Of a stretch of 64,000 nt of DNA, positions 10,501 to 22,560 are shown one piece after another. The position numbers and the translations under genes were made by a program. The DNA lies in assembly GCA_024734555.1 (NCBI GenBank), contig JANPWX010000081.1:3372825-3436824 (forward strand). The letters are read 5' to 3'. The notes beneath the pieces were generated by a model, which did no database searches, had not been told where the DNA came from, and saw nothing but the letters and a program-made list of their open reading frames with translations. Positions within the stretch are counted from its first letter, which is position 1, and every line of letters starts with the position of its first letter. The stretch comes from Trochalopteron elliotii (lineage: Eukaryota > Chordata > Aves > Passeriformes > Leiothrichidae).

Positions 10501-13500
10501 ATTCAAAAATTTGTACTGCTAAAGAGGATATCATTGCAAAATTATATTAAGGAGTTAAAAAAATTTAGGTTAGGAATGAATATTGAAAGCCATATCAAAG
10601 CACATTTTCAACTACAGCTTAAATCAGCCTTTCTGTTGCCTAGTAGACCTTACAAATCTGGATTTTCTTTTTTTCTTGTGAGTGCACTCCCTGAGAAGAA
10701 CCAAAAAATTCCAAGTAAACAGACTTGGTCATTCATCTAGGGGAGGTTTGGTAGGGTGTTACAATATTCAGCATACATGACACATATTTCCACAGAGATG
10801 CCCATCCAAATGACTTATATTGAAGCTCATCAAATGCAAATTCTTAGGAAAATGCTTTTTGAACAGCAAAACTACATTTCTCAACATATTTCTTAATTTT
10901 AAGACATGAGATTTTCTGTGAGAAGATATTAGTAATGGAAAATTCTCAGCAAACCTTTATTCACATCCTTGAATGTGATGACATAGCCACCTTCAATTTT
11001 TCATGAAATCAAAATGTTCATTTTTAAGATAAGAAAATAACAGCCTTACTTTAAAATTTAAATTAAGTTCTATTTTTACGATTTTCAATTAAGCTTTACA
11101 CCCCTATATATTTTTTCCTGTGTACATAATATTTTTAGATTATAATTAAGTTCAGGAATAGTCATGTTCACTAATTAAAACCTCTTCATGTTAGGTGACA
11201 TCGCTTATATTGCCGAATTTTATGTCAAATGGAAAATGTTAGCAAATGCTTCATTACAGAATTCACACCTCTGCTGTTGGGGTTAAACACAACCAAATTC
11301 TGCTGAGTTCTGAGTTTTTATGGACAGAATGCAGCAGCTTTCATGATGTCCTTGTATCATTTTCTGCCATTTCTCAAGCACACTAAAAGCTAACATAAAA
11401 TAAGAGAGTGCTTCTTGTTCTTATTTTACCCCCAATCTGTATTTGAATTCATTGGGGTACTGTTTGATCAGTTGCTGTGCATTTTACAATAGCAACATCT
11501 GGGATTCTTTGTTCTTGCCAAATTGTTTGTATTCTTTATAGCACTCATTAAAGAAGTAATTAAAAAACTGAAGCAGACCTTACAACCCTTAAAAAAAAGT
11601 AATGCATGAACAATAATAGAAGGAATTGTTCATAACATCCTACCCTGATAAGTCTTTAAACAAGATTTTTCACCTCTTTTTATGAAGAAAGGTAGCTCTG
11701 ATTTCCTTATTTTATTAATGATGTCATAGCCATGTCCAAAAGGCCCACGGTTGATTCCAGCTCAATGCTTGGAGAAACTCTGTGTTTTAAACAGGACTGC
11801 TCCCATTCTCATGAGCCAGGAGCCTCCATTCAGAATAATTAATCTCTATCTGGAAATCCTGTTTCCTGGAAAAGACCAGTCCTAGGAAATGTGGGAGAAG
11901 TATCAGGCTGAAAACTTGTGAACAGCAGAGCAGTAGCTGCAGTTTTAAGGTGCTAACTGGGTTTTGAGTGTGTCTGCAATGTCAGCAGATTTGTCACTTG
12001 TTAGTCCTGTTCATTCTCTGAATTCCTAAGGCACAGAGTAGACCTCTTCCCATATTGATACCAGGAACATAATCTGAAGTCAAGGAGAACATATTGAATT
12101 AGGGACATCTCAAATTTTAGAGACAAGGCAGGCTTCCTTCAAAATATGCTCCATGTAGAGGATATGTATTTATTCATATAACTTACAAGTTCTCAAAATT
12201 CAGAGAAGTAATTTCTGCCATCATACTTTGACAATTCCCTGTCTACTCATTATACATGCAAAACTACCATCCCACTTGTGTTTTCATTCGCTCTGGCCAA
12301 ACACTGTCTGTTACAGTTTTATTCCTCTCTTCAGCAATGATGGACTTTACAGCTAAGAGGGAAATTAGCAGCAGCTACAAGATCATTTAGAAACTATGAA
12401 GAAGCCATTTTTATTTCTTAACTTAGTAGCAGAATTTTTTTTTTCAATCCTCTTTCATTATTTTGATAGCAATTTGAAATTCTTGTTCCTCTTAAACAGT
12501 TTAATCTTGACTTTACATCCTATGCAAGAAAAAAAAAAAAAAGCTGCTCCTCACTAATCTTCCCAGGACTTAGAATAAAAACAAGATGGAAAGCAGTCCA
12601 TAAAATTATGTTACAGTCTACAAGCTTAAGTTATAGTGCTATTGGAACTGAGAGAAACATTCAAAGCTCTTTCTTTAAAATAGTAAAAAAAAGGATGATA
12701 TTCATCAGCATCCAAATTTTAGTTTTTTTAAAAAAAAGACAGCTCTCAAAGCTTGCATGACTGCAAATTTTAATTATAATAAAACACGTGGTACTTTTAT
12801 TTGGTACTTTTATGTGTCTCCTGAAACAAAAGTTGCTTCAAATTTAATACAGTGTCAAAGCATGCCTGAGCAATTCCAGTAACATATTTGAGAAAGAAAT
12901 ATGAGAATTATAAAGAAAATCACTGTTACTGTGCATCACCAACATTTAGGTGGCGGTCTGTGACTCTAAAAACTGTCTGAGCATCTAGGAGGCTGCAAAA
13001 GAAAAAAACTATTAATGACTGCAGGGGGCAAAGGAGGCAATGTCTGAAAGCTGTGAAGAAGCTTGCTGCCATACAGCAGAGTGTACTAGACTCTGCTGAT
13101 GATTATTCTATCTCATTATTTCTAGAGGGCCCCTTCTAAGATCATTCTTGTATTGCAGCAGGTTTTATGCACACAGCAAAACAGAACAGCTTAAATAGCT
13201 TCTCATTTAAATTGATAGCAAAAGCAACAAATGTGATAATCTTGCCAAGTTCACAAAACAGGCTAGGGCAGTGAGCAGATCCTCTCTTTTTTGATTTACA
13301 TGTGTCTTATTCTCTCTAGGCACAGCATATAATTTGTTTGAGGATTTTTTTGGAGTTGGGGCAGGATTTTTGTCTTTTTTTTTTTTCCTTCTTACTCGTT
13401 TGTACACCTATGTCATCACCAGCAGTTTTGTTGGAAGAAGCATTGTCATTTCCTGATCTTTTGAGTCATAGTAAAAGATGGCCTGTGAGAAGCAATCCAT

Positions 13501-14078
13501 TGACTTTATTCTTCCTTATTATAAAATGGATGAAAGGAAGAAACATCAGAAGCCATGTTTAAATCCAGGACAACATCACAAAACATCCTAGACAGTTTTC
13601 CACTAAGAAGAAAACAACTTCTGTTGCACATCTCCAGCAAACATAAGCAGATCTGTCTTCAGCCATAGAGTTAATCTAAGCCAGAGGTTTCCCAACCACA
13701 GTGTTTTGAACATTCATGCTACCCTTGAAGACAGCACAAAGCACTCCTGGTAGAACTGGTAAAAACATCACCTACCCCTGGGATTTCCATGTGTTTCCTT
13801 TTGCATGTGTGTCTTGGAGTAACTCTGAGTTTGGAACTAACTGTCCTTCTGTAATACCTGCTTTTTATACTGCATGAAGAAAACCTGTGTAGATGAATGC
13901 TACAGCAGCAGGACCTGCATTTCCAGCTGAGGATGCATGAACTGGGCTAAATGCTCAAATACCCTGAGGCTGGGGGTTGCAAGGCAACCTTTGGTGAGTG
14001 AGGTACAGATATTCCACATAATTTTCTGAGATCCCAGAGTAGAAGAGTTTAGACATGGATGGACATTGATAATGGCCT
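10501..14078. other. 3.6 kb unique AT-rich sequence, no gene seen
   Basis: No coding exon or interspersed repeat was recognised. There are A/T homopolymers near 12434-12445 and 12529-12542, and a small direct repeat (GGTACTTTTAT twice at about 12790-12810). Frames at 13207-13562 run through a T-rich tract on opposite strands and are chance. Confidence 0.5.
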
Positions 14079-14385
14079 TGTGTCACCAGATGGACACGAA
14101 ATGAAGGACACACACGCAGTCAGTTGTCAGGGCGAAAAAGAGGGAAGTTTATTTCTTGACCTCGATTTATATAGATTCTGGAAAATGACCAGGGATTGGA
14201 GGATGAGGTTGCCACCTCTCCGACCCCACTGGTCAAACTAGAAGTTCATCAATTGTCCCTCCTCCATAGAGGAATGTAAACAGGAAGAACAGTTTACAAA
14301 ACATTACTTTTGTTTACATAAAATGTGTGAGAAACTCCACGGCAAAAATGCAAACATCAGAAGGCTGAAAAAGATCAGAGCAACA
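14079..14385 (-). mobile_element. Compact solo LTR, minus strand, 5 bp TSD GGCCT
   Basis: The element starts TGTGTCACC on the plus strand and ends GAGCAACA. It is flanked by GGCCT at 14074-14078 and GGCCT at 14386-14390. On the minus strand it has a TATA box (TATATAAA, 14166-14173) closely followed by AATAAA (14148-14153). This tight TATA-AATAAA spacing is also seen in alpharetrovirus-like LTRs, where R is very short. Length is about 307 bp. No internal retroviral sequence is present, so it is a solo LTR. Boundaries depend on the TSD match. Alpharetrovirus-like elements usually leave 6 bp, so either the class or the exact ends may be wrong. Confidence 0.72.
14148..14153 (-). terminator. LTR polyadenylation signal AATAAA
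   Basis: AATAAA on the minus strand, 12 bp downstream of the TATA box of the LTR at 14079-14385. It would define the R region of that LTR. Confidence 0.6.
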
Positions 14386-15174
14386 GGCCTGACCTGGGCA
14401 AATGCAGGGCAGAAATCAGCAGTGACCAGAACAAGCATCCATCCCTGCCAAAAGCCAACCTTCAAACCCTGTAAACTCACCTCTCCTATAGCAAATAAGT
14501 GAGAAAAGCAAAAGCACTGTCATTTCTCCAGTTATGCTCCACACAGGGAGTGAAAAGTTCTGAAAGCCATTTTCTGGTTAGCTTGGATGGTATGGGCTTC
14601 ACATTTGCAGATGACCCATGTGAATGACATGAAAATGCCATGATGGAGTTTTGGTTTGTTCCTTTTTACCAGATGTAATAAATACTTCATGTAAATACAC
14701 AGACATACACACAATTTCTCTCATTCATTCGAGTCCTTTTAAACACATTTAAACACAAATTGCCATTACAGTTCTTATCATTTATATTTGGGGACATATC
14801 AAATATGAGTAAAGCAACTATAGCATTAAGTTGCTTTGATAAAACTGTAAAAGACTATTTATATTGAAAAATAATTCAATTTTTTTTATTATTTTCTAAC
14901 ATCACAATGTTAGAAAAAATTTTTCAGTTCTTTCCAGTTCTTTCCAGTTGTGATTTAATTTGGCCGGGTTTTTTTGTTTGTTGGTTGTTGGTTGTTTGAG
15001 TGGTTGATTTGGGGCTTTTTTTGTGTTTTGGAATCATCAAGATATTAAAAATTGGTTCTAACAGCATATCTTTTTGGACTGAGCCATGCCAGCCAGAGAA
15101 AATTACAAACGGCTTTCACGTTGCAGCATATTTTGGATGTGACAATGTCAAAAGTGTCAGCACATTCAGCACTG
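14386..15174. other. Unique sequence with a small hairpin and a 10 bp tandem repeat
   Basis: No gene seen. An 11 bp perfect inverted repeat with a 4-base loop (TTTTCTAACAT / ATGTTAGAAAA) lies at 14892-14917. Just after it are three near copies of AGTTCTTTCC at about 14925-14950. Neither looks like a known RNA gene. Confidence 0.5.
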
Positions 15175-15231
<57 letters not shown>

Positions 15232-15232
15232 N

Positions 15233-15296
<64 letters not shown>
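15175..15296. repeat. (ATA)n microsatellite, about 40 units, with one ambiguous base
   Basis: An uninterrupted trinucleotide array of about 122 bp, broken only by an N at 15232. It produces poly-Asn and poly-Ile frames on one strand and poly-Leu/poly-Ile on the other, all meaningless. The N shows that the assembly did not resolve the array, so the true length is uncertain. Purity and length predict high mutability. Confidence 0.97.
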
Positions 15297-18200
15297 GCAA
15301 GTGTAATAAAACTTAATGTTTCTGCCTAGGCATGTCCGTTGTACAGAGCCTTGCATCCACTCTTTGAAAGCATTACAACATTTCTGAAAGCTGTAATTCC
15401 TGAGCTGCCATGTGCTGAAAGAATACTTTTTTGGTAAAGTAGCTATCCTGTCTTGTATCATACATGCTGTAGTTGAAATTATATCTACCTTTTCATAATT
15501 TTCTCTCATTCACCATTTCTTCTTCTCCTGCTGATAACATTTAGCTCTTCCTGCACCTCTGTTGATCCATCTTTTTCCAACCTTTTCCAAAGTGCTGGAA
15601 TGGCATCTCAGCAGCCTGCTGTTTTCTTGTTCTTTGAAATCAGCAGTGACAAAAATGAAACCTACTTCAAGAGTGGCAAGAACTGAAAAGTAATTACTTG
15701 TGCACAAAATTAAATTAAATATTATTTTTCATTTCAGAAGTTTAATTTCATGCTGTTTGCTGCCATTTTTTTTTTCACTGATGAATGACTATAGATGATT
15801 TTTTTCACTAGTCAGCTACCTTTAATTTTAGATAGATGTTGATTGGTTAAAAGGGGAGTTAATGAAAAACTTCTTTAGGAATAAAATTCTAGCATGACAT
15901 AATAGTTGATAACGCTAACTGAAAGTCTTCTCATAGCCAATGCAGCTCAGCTGTGCAATCAGACTGTGGCAGTCCATAGTAACTCAGTTTGTCTTTCACA
16001 AGATCCAAACAATATATGATGGCAAAGCACATTCATTATCAATCAAGGGTGAAGAAATAAAGGCTGAGGCATAGGAAGCCAGGTTTCTGAGCCATGTCAG
16101 GAAGACAATTTAATTAAGAACAGAACATAAATTAAGATCAAGGCACCTAAAAGATGAAAATTCAGCTCAGGCTAAGAGCAGCAGACTGATGTTTCCTGCT
16201 ATACTTTAATACCCTGTTCTCCCTTGGTGGCTGCTCTCATTATTGGAGTACAGATGGTGAAAACACATACTGTTCAAATTTACTATGCTCATTCGCAAGG
16301 ATGTTAGTTAAGAAAATAGTGTTACTCTAAACATTATAGCTCCGTTTATGCTCTTTTTTTTTTTTTCACTTTTCAACACTAAAATAAATAAACCTGCATA
16401 TGCAGTTACCAAAATGTTCTGTGTGCTTTCTAGTGATGGAAAGTACATGATGGCTGGATTGCAGACACTGCAGTCCATTACAGAACAAGATAATTAAAAT
16501 TACAAACTTTAAAAACACATGTAATTTCCTCAATGATTCTTAATGCCCTTTCTTGAGTCATTACAGTAATTGTGTAAATATGTTATTATAGAGTTATGAG
16601 ATGTGATCTTCACTTGATCATCTCAAATTACTCTTCAGTAAGTCAACTTTACTGTCACAAGGTTTGCTTACTGAAAATGCTTGGTCACTTGCTGATTTCA
16701 CAAATAAAAAACAGCTACAAGACATCTGTGGTCCAAGTTAACAGTAGAAGTACAATATCTTTTTATTAATCATTTAGGAGATGGAAAAGTGCTGTATTAA
16801 TAAATATTGCAATACTGTTAAATCATAGGCCTAAAAAGGCAATCTGAAGTAGTGAAACACAGCTATATTTTACTTTTAGACAAGAAATCAGAAAAGCAGT
16901 TGGACACGAAGTAAAATTACAGCTCATAATAACAATGACCAAAGGAGCTGAAACAAGGGTTTTCAGTTTAACATACCATGGACGCCTAACATACCATGGA
17001 CAGATATTCTTATGGGCTTATCATCACAAGAAAGCACTATTTGTATTTAGATATAGACTAAAAAATAATTGAAGGCACCTGAATTTGAAATCCTCATTAT
17101 AATAATCTTTTGCTAAGTCTGTATTTTATTGGGTAGCAGACAAGTTTTCAACTCACATTACCTCATGCTGAACTTACTGCCTCATTCCCTGCCTGGTTTG
17201 TGGGGTTGTCTGTCTGCTTGCACATTCATATGTCCTAATCCCTTGCTTCTGGTACCTATGTCTCAGTTTCATATCCTATAAACTGATAAGCTATTAATTG
17301 GAAAGCGTTAACTTAATTTTTATTTCAATTATAGTCTTTCTACACAAAATACTGGCAGGTGCTTGGCACCAATTCAACTTTTTCCTTTCCCTTCAGAATT
17401 TTTACCATTTTCCCTCCTAAAACTGAATAAAGTGATGAGATTTTTTTTGTCAGAAATCAGCCACTCTTCTTTTTATTTGTTCTTATCATGCAATGTCTGA
17501 TTTACGTATCTGCCATCTTATTTTTTGCAGTGTTTTACAATTTATAAATACTTCGTAGAGATTTGCTGATTGAAATTATAAGAGTTCAAAAGACACAGGT
17601 AATAGGGCCTGATTTCTCATTCAACCCTATCAGTCAACCCTTGCTATCAGTGTAAGAACACTGAAATCCTGTCCTGGGCACAAAGGTAACGGGTTGCAAA
17701 AAAATGTTTCACATCTCATTCTGAATGAGGATCAGTTTACCAATTCCATTCTTTCTCTAAACACAAGGGTGGGTGCTCCATCTAGTCCACTACTGTGCCC
17801 CCAACAGTGGGAAGTAAGAGCAGGGAGGGGCACAGAACAGAGTAGACCTGTGCCACACTTTTCTTGTGAACTCTTCCAGCTTATAGGTCAGAGACAAGCC
17901 AGCTGTGCTTCTTTGTGCTGATGAACACCTCACTTCTGAGAATTTTTTCAAAGGTGTCTTTAGCATGCAAATCTTTCTGACATGCAAAATATCCTGGAAA
18001 AGTTGTTCCACAGTTTACCTGTGCACAGCCTGGGAGCTTCTTTTGTCCTTAGTGGACCTCCGATGCAATTAATTTTGATTTTCCAGTTTCAGCAGTATAA
18101 AACCAGTTTGCAATACACAGCAATGGTGTGGCTGCCTTTCTCCTAGACAGCCATGTTTCATGAATCTCCTTCATATCCTCTAAAAATAATTACTCTCAAA

Positions 18201-19811
18201 ATTACAATGGAATTATGATTCACCTGGGCTACATGGCAAACCAGCTCAGTATTGGCAAATGTATGTAAACTAATCAATTTCAGCATAAGTGCTGACTCAC
18301 AGACATTACACACCATATTATGTCACCAGTATCAGCACCATATTTTTCATTGCTTCCCACATCCTCCTGTAATGGGCACTTTATTCACTTGGAAAAGTGA
18401 AAAAGCTGAGCCGCCAAATTGTATTTGCAACTCTTACCGCAGTTTATGAAGAACTCCACAGATTCTCCTTCAGATCACCATGCTTTGTAGACAGACTTCA
18501 GCTTTATCACCCAAATAACCCTGAAGACTGGTGGTTTTGATATATTGAAGTTTTACTCTGTATTATCTGTGACTTGTGTCCTTCCTTTCTCAGTCTCATG
18601 AGCAGCAGCTGAGAGAAAAGAGATCACTGAAGCCCTTTAATTACAGAGCCGGAACTGCACTGCTTTCATGCTCCCAAAATAGCAAAGCTTACATAAAAAC
18701 ATTACCAGCATGAAAATGCAGAATATTGGGAACAGCTAGCACGACAAAGAGTCAGTAAAGGTAAACAAAAACTGCATTTAGACAACTTTTGATGCAGACA
18801 ATTCTGTAGTTAAGAAGAGAAACAATCCCTCTCTTCATGGTAATGTTTCCCCCAAATCAAGCCTTTTGGGAACAAGCCATCTTCTTTAAAACCATGGATT
18901 ACTGTTCCTTGCATTGTACTAGTGCTGCTCATTGTACCAAAATAAAACATAGCTCCCATAGAAACCCAGAGCATCACAAGTCTTTGCTAAGTCACACCTC
19001 AGCAATGACTGACTTAAAAGAACCCAAACAACAACAGCAACTGCAAAGCCGTAAACAAAAGTATCCTCTTTTATTTTTCTGCTCAGGTCAAAGTAACTTA
19101 AACCCTCAGTGTAGTACAAGATCACATCAAACATGGAAATCAGGTAGGTTCTTAATGTAATGTCACTGAACAGAAGTTGAAATAAATGGAAGTTGGGTAT
19201 ATTTTTTATAAAATGAATATGTCCTAGATGAGTTTTCTTTCTAATCTGTGCTAAGCTAACAAAATTTAACTTTGGCATGTTTGAAGAGCAGATCAAAACA
19301 AAGGACTTAGGATTAGAGGCACTTTACCCCAATGATTAACTTCTGAGCATCTGCCTTGCAATGGTGCTAGTAGGGACTACTCTGCTGTAGTCATTACTGT
19401 TGTAAAAGAACAAGAGGGGCTTCTGGACACTGTGGTAATTAGAAATCCTATGGCACTTATTAAAAGTGTAAGAGCATTAACATCAGAGCTCTATTCAAAT
19501 TCCCACTTTGGTGATTATCATTAGCTCAGTTTTGACCTTTTCCTGTTCCAGCTGGCTGTCAAGTTTCTCATTTAACCTCCTAAAGACTAGCAGGTTCATT
19601 TCCGATGCCATCCTGTCACTGGTCAGGTGCTGCATGCGAGAACATGCAAAAAAATGCTGCAATTTTTAGTAGGAGGGTTGGGTCAGTGTTTTCAATCTTC
19701 ACTTTTTGGCAGCTTGCTTTGGGATTCTCCTCTGAAAAGGCACTGATTTAACACTGAGAACCTGGCTGCTGGCTCACAACCCCCAAACCCAGCAGCATTG
19801 CTCCCTGTCCC
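15297..19811. other. 4.5 kb unique AT-rich sequence, no gene seen
   Basis: No coding exon, RNA gene or interspersed repeat was recognised. A 15 bp word (TAACATACCATGGAC) occurs twice at 16969-16983 and 16987-17001. Frames at 17694-18011 and 18837-19296 are opposed on the two strands and have no domain. Confidence 0.5.
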
Positions 19812-20215
19812 TGTGAAAGATATGGGAAATGAAGATGTCAAGTTTGGTCTTGGTTGTTTATTATCTCTTATCTATTTACAGTATTTACAGGCTCACATAC
19901 CGTGAGCTTAACTAGCAAGCCTGGGAAACGAGGTAAAATGGAGAACTTCTAATTCTTACCAAGGCCTTTTAAGTGATAATCACCCAATACCAAGGTGACA
20001 CCCGTATTGTTTATGTTTTTGACCCAATAATGACCACCCAAAGCCCGCAATGCAGACCTTTTTCACCCAATTACAGAAAACCACCCAAACCCATGAAGAA
20101 GATGGAAGAAGAGGGTGAAGAAGCAGGACTTAGACAACACCCAAAATCCTTCATCTTGACTCATATGTATTACTACATACTAAAATCTTAACTCTAAGTT
20201 TCCAGCATTCCAACA
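19812..20215 (-). mobile_element. Solo LTR, minus strand, probable TSD TCCC(T)
   Basis: On the minus strand the element opens TGTTGGAATGCTGG (right end, 20215) and has an AC-rich/TG-rich U3. It carries a TTAAAAG TATA-like box near 19965-19973 and AATAAA at 19857-19862, and closes near CTTTCACA. TCCCT follows the right end (20216-20220). TCCC or TCCCT lies at the left end (19808-19812), with one base of ambiguity where the T may be shared or lost. Length is about 404 bp. No gag, pol or env is attached. Class is unassigned, ERVL-like by general appearance. The 72-residue frame at 19973-20191 is inside it and is not a gene. Confidence 0.72.
19857..19862 (-). terminator. LTR polyadenylation signal AATAAA
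   Basis: AATAAA on the minus strand within the LTR at 19812-20215, about 100 bp downstream of the TTAAAAG box and about 45 bp before the LTR end. It fits an R/U5 boundary. Confidence 0.55.
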
Positions 20216-21942
20216 TCCCTGCAGCACAGCAGGGCAGCCTCCCTTGTCCCTGTGTGCAGCTGTGGAGGGGCAGGTAGTGCTCAGCCATTCCTAAGGACTG
20301 GCTTCCTGCATCCTGTAACTCTCAGAGCTGCCATCTGATATCAGACACATCCACAGCATCTGGTTCAGCTGCACCCCTCCACTCTGGCTGTGTGCTGTCC
20401 CCAGAAGGTTTTTTGGCACCTCCCTGCCACTGCTACAGCACTGAATCCACCACAGGGTGTGTTTAGAGGTATCAGTTACGTTTTACAGGCACAAAGAAAA
20501 CATCCCAGGCATCCCAGCAGATAAAAGCCCTTCTTCAGCTGAGTGAGGATAAACCCCAGCTCTTTCACTGCCACTGGCAGTGACTGTCACTCTCTGGTAA
20601 GAGGATGATGAGTCTGGTTCTGGAATTGACTTGTACAAGTAACCATGAGCTGCTAAAGGTGGGATCAGCAATTATAGTTCAAAGGAGTCAGACTGTAACA
20701 AAAATTTACTGCTGATGTTTTACATGTAAACACACAAAACACATAATACACAGTCTGTAAGATATCATAATTCTCACTATAAAAGATGCACCTAGCTGCA
20801 TTTTCTGGTTTTGGATATTGCAGCCTTCTGTCATCATCTCAAGAAGAGAGTTTCTGTATTTTGTTGAAAGGGAAGAACCTGAAGGCACTTTCCCTCATAT
20901 AGAGAATTGCAATATTGGGTGTACTGCTAGGGGAGAGCCTTCAAGTTACTGCATCTCTACTTCAAGCTGAGAGAGCCAAACTACATCTGACTCATTGCAG
21001 ATGATGAGGAAAAAATCTTCAGTGCTGTATCTCAGTTTCTTCAGAGAGACGCATCTGCTTCAGAGAATCAGTTAAAAATTGAGGCTTATACAGTGAGAAA
21101 ACAATTCTGTTTTCCCCCCAAGGGAGCAAGAAGCTCATCTATCTTTCCTCTCAAGATGCTGTTGTTTTTTTCAAGGAGTCTCCTTCATTCTTTAGCATCC
21201 GCTCTGTTCCTGGCTGTGAAAGAAATTTCCTGGGATTTACATGGATACAGGGAGCTCTGTATTCTAAGTCCAAACACATATGATATTCCATCCACATTTC
21301 CACACAAGCTGCTGTTTTTCATTCTCAGGTTATTAAATATTATTCCAGACCAAACAAGAAAATATCAAAGGTGTGAAGGACACATTAGCTAATTAAAGAG
21401 CTAAAATAACATTAACTTGATTCTGTCTGGGTTACCTTTGAGACCATCATCCAATATGATCTTTCTACCCTCTTGTGAAGGTTTTACTGAAAGGAAAAAT
21501 TCTAGGTGTCTTCATGTGTTTCAGTTTATATATAATACATTTTTTCCTGTAAGAAATGCTTTATCAAACATGAGTAATTAGGTTTAATGAAGAAAAAAGT
21601 GGATGAACTGTAATAGTCTGTAATACAGAGGAGAAAAGTTCTTATATCTCACATGCACTCTATGCCTCAAGCAAACTGTGAGCGCTCTCTGTTCAGCTTA
21701 CCTGGAAGTTACAATGCCACTTCTGACCAGACCTCACACTAACAAGCATCCTGGCCACAGGCAGAGAACCATTCAAGTGTACTCTTGTGACAGAAATATT
21801 CCCATTTAAGGAGCAACAGGAACATGTGGCCTCCCTGAATGATGACTGGGGAAGAAGCACAAAAAACTTACCTGTCTGATCAGAGCCTAAGCCTGGATGA
21901 TGGTTTTAAAGTACCAGCAGGACATAGGGGAGGGCTGCCTGG
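20216..21942. other. Unique sequence, no gene seen
   Basis: 20216-20480 is more GC-rich (CAGCACAGCAGGGCAGCC and similar) than the surrounding DNA but shows no coding pattern. The rest is AT-rich. Frames at 20483-20888 and 21093-21392 have no recognisable domain. Confidence 0.45.
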
Positions 21943-22560
21943 GTCATAGAATACAATCATTCAGGTTGGAAAAGATCCAAACATTAAATGTGTCCCTATG
22001 TGCCACATCTATGGGTCTCTTAAATACCTCCAGAGATGGTGATTTCACCATTTCCCTGGGCAGTCTGTCCCAATGTTTGACAACCCTTTCAGTGAAGAAA
22101 TTTCTCCAGTCATCCAATCTAACCCTCCCCTGGCACAACTAGAGGCTATGTCCTGTTTTCTTATCACTCATTATCTGGGAGAAGAGACTGACCCCCACCT
22201 TACCACAGCCTCTTTACAAGTAGAGGTAGAGAGCAGTGAGGTCCCCTCTGAGCCTCTTTTTCTCTGGAGGATAAACACCCCCAGCTCCCTCAGCTGCTCC
22301 TCATCATTGCTGTGCTCCAGACCCTTCCCCAGCTCTGCTGCCCTTCTCTGGACTCACTCCAGCTCCTCAATGCCTTTCTTGGAGTAAAAGGCCCAAAACT
22401 GGATGCAGGATTTGAGGTGTGGCCTCAGCAGCGACAGGGTGATGATCCCTGCCCTGGTCCTGCTGACCACAGGGCTGCTGATAAGGCCAGGATGCCACTG
22501 GCCTCGGCCCCTGGGTCCTGTCAGCTCATGTTCAGCTGTCAGATGACCAACACCTGTCAA
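21943..22560 (-). mobile_element. CR1 LINE, long 3' fragment (minus strand)
   Basis: The longest CR1 piece in the window, about 620 bp in reverse orientation. From the 3' end it shows ATAGAATACAATCATTCAGG, TTGGAAAAGATCC, ATACCTCCAGAGATGGTGAT, a CCCTGGGCAGTCTGTCCCAA block, the CCTCTTTTTCTCTGGAGGAT region, CTCCCTCAGCTGCTCCTCAT, CAAAACTGGATGCAGGATTT and GAGGTGTGGCCTCAGCAG. These are the classic C-terminal ORF2/3' UTR region blocks of avian CR1. Frames on both strands (21897-22575) are shadows of this element. It is 5'-truncated and no intact reverse transcriptase is present. Confidence 0.95.

Noticed and set aside
15045..15509. 154-residue minus-strand frame with long poly-Leu and poly-Ile
   Set aside because: It is the translation of the (ATA)n microsatellite plus flanks and contains the ambiguous base.
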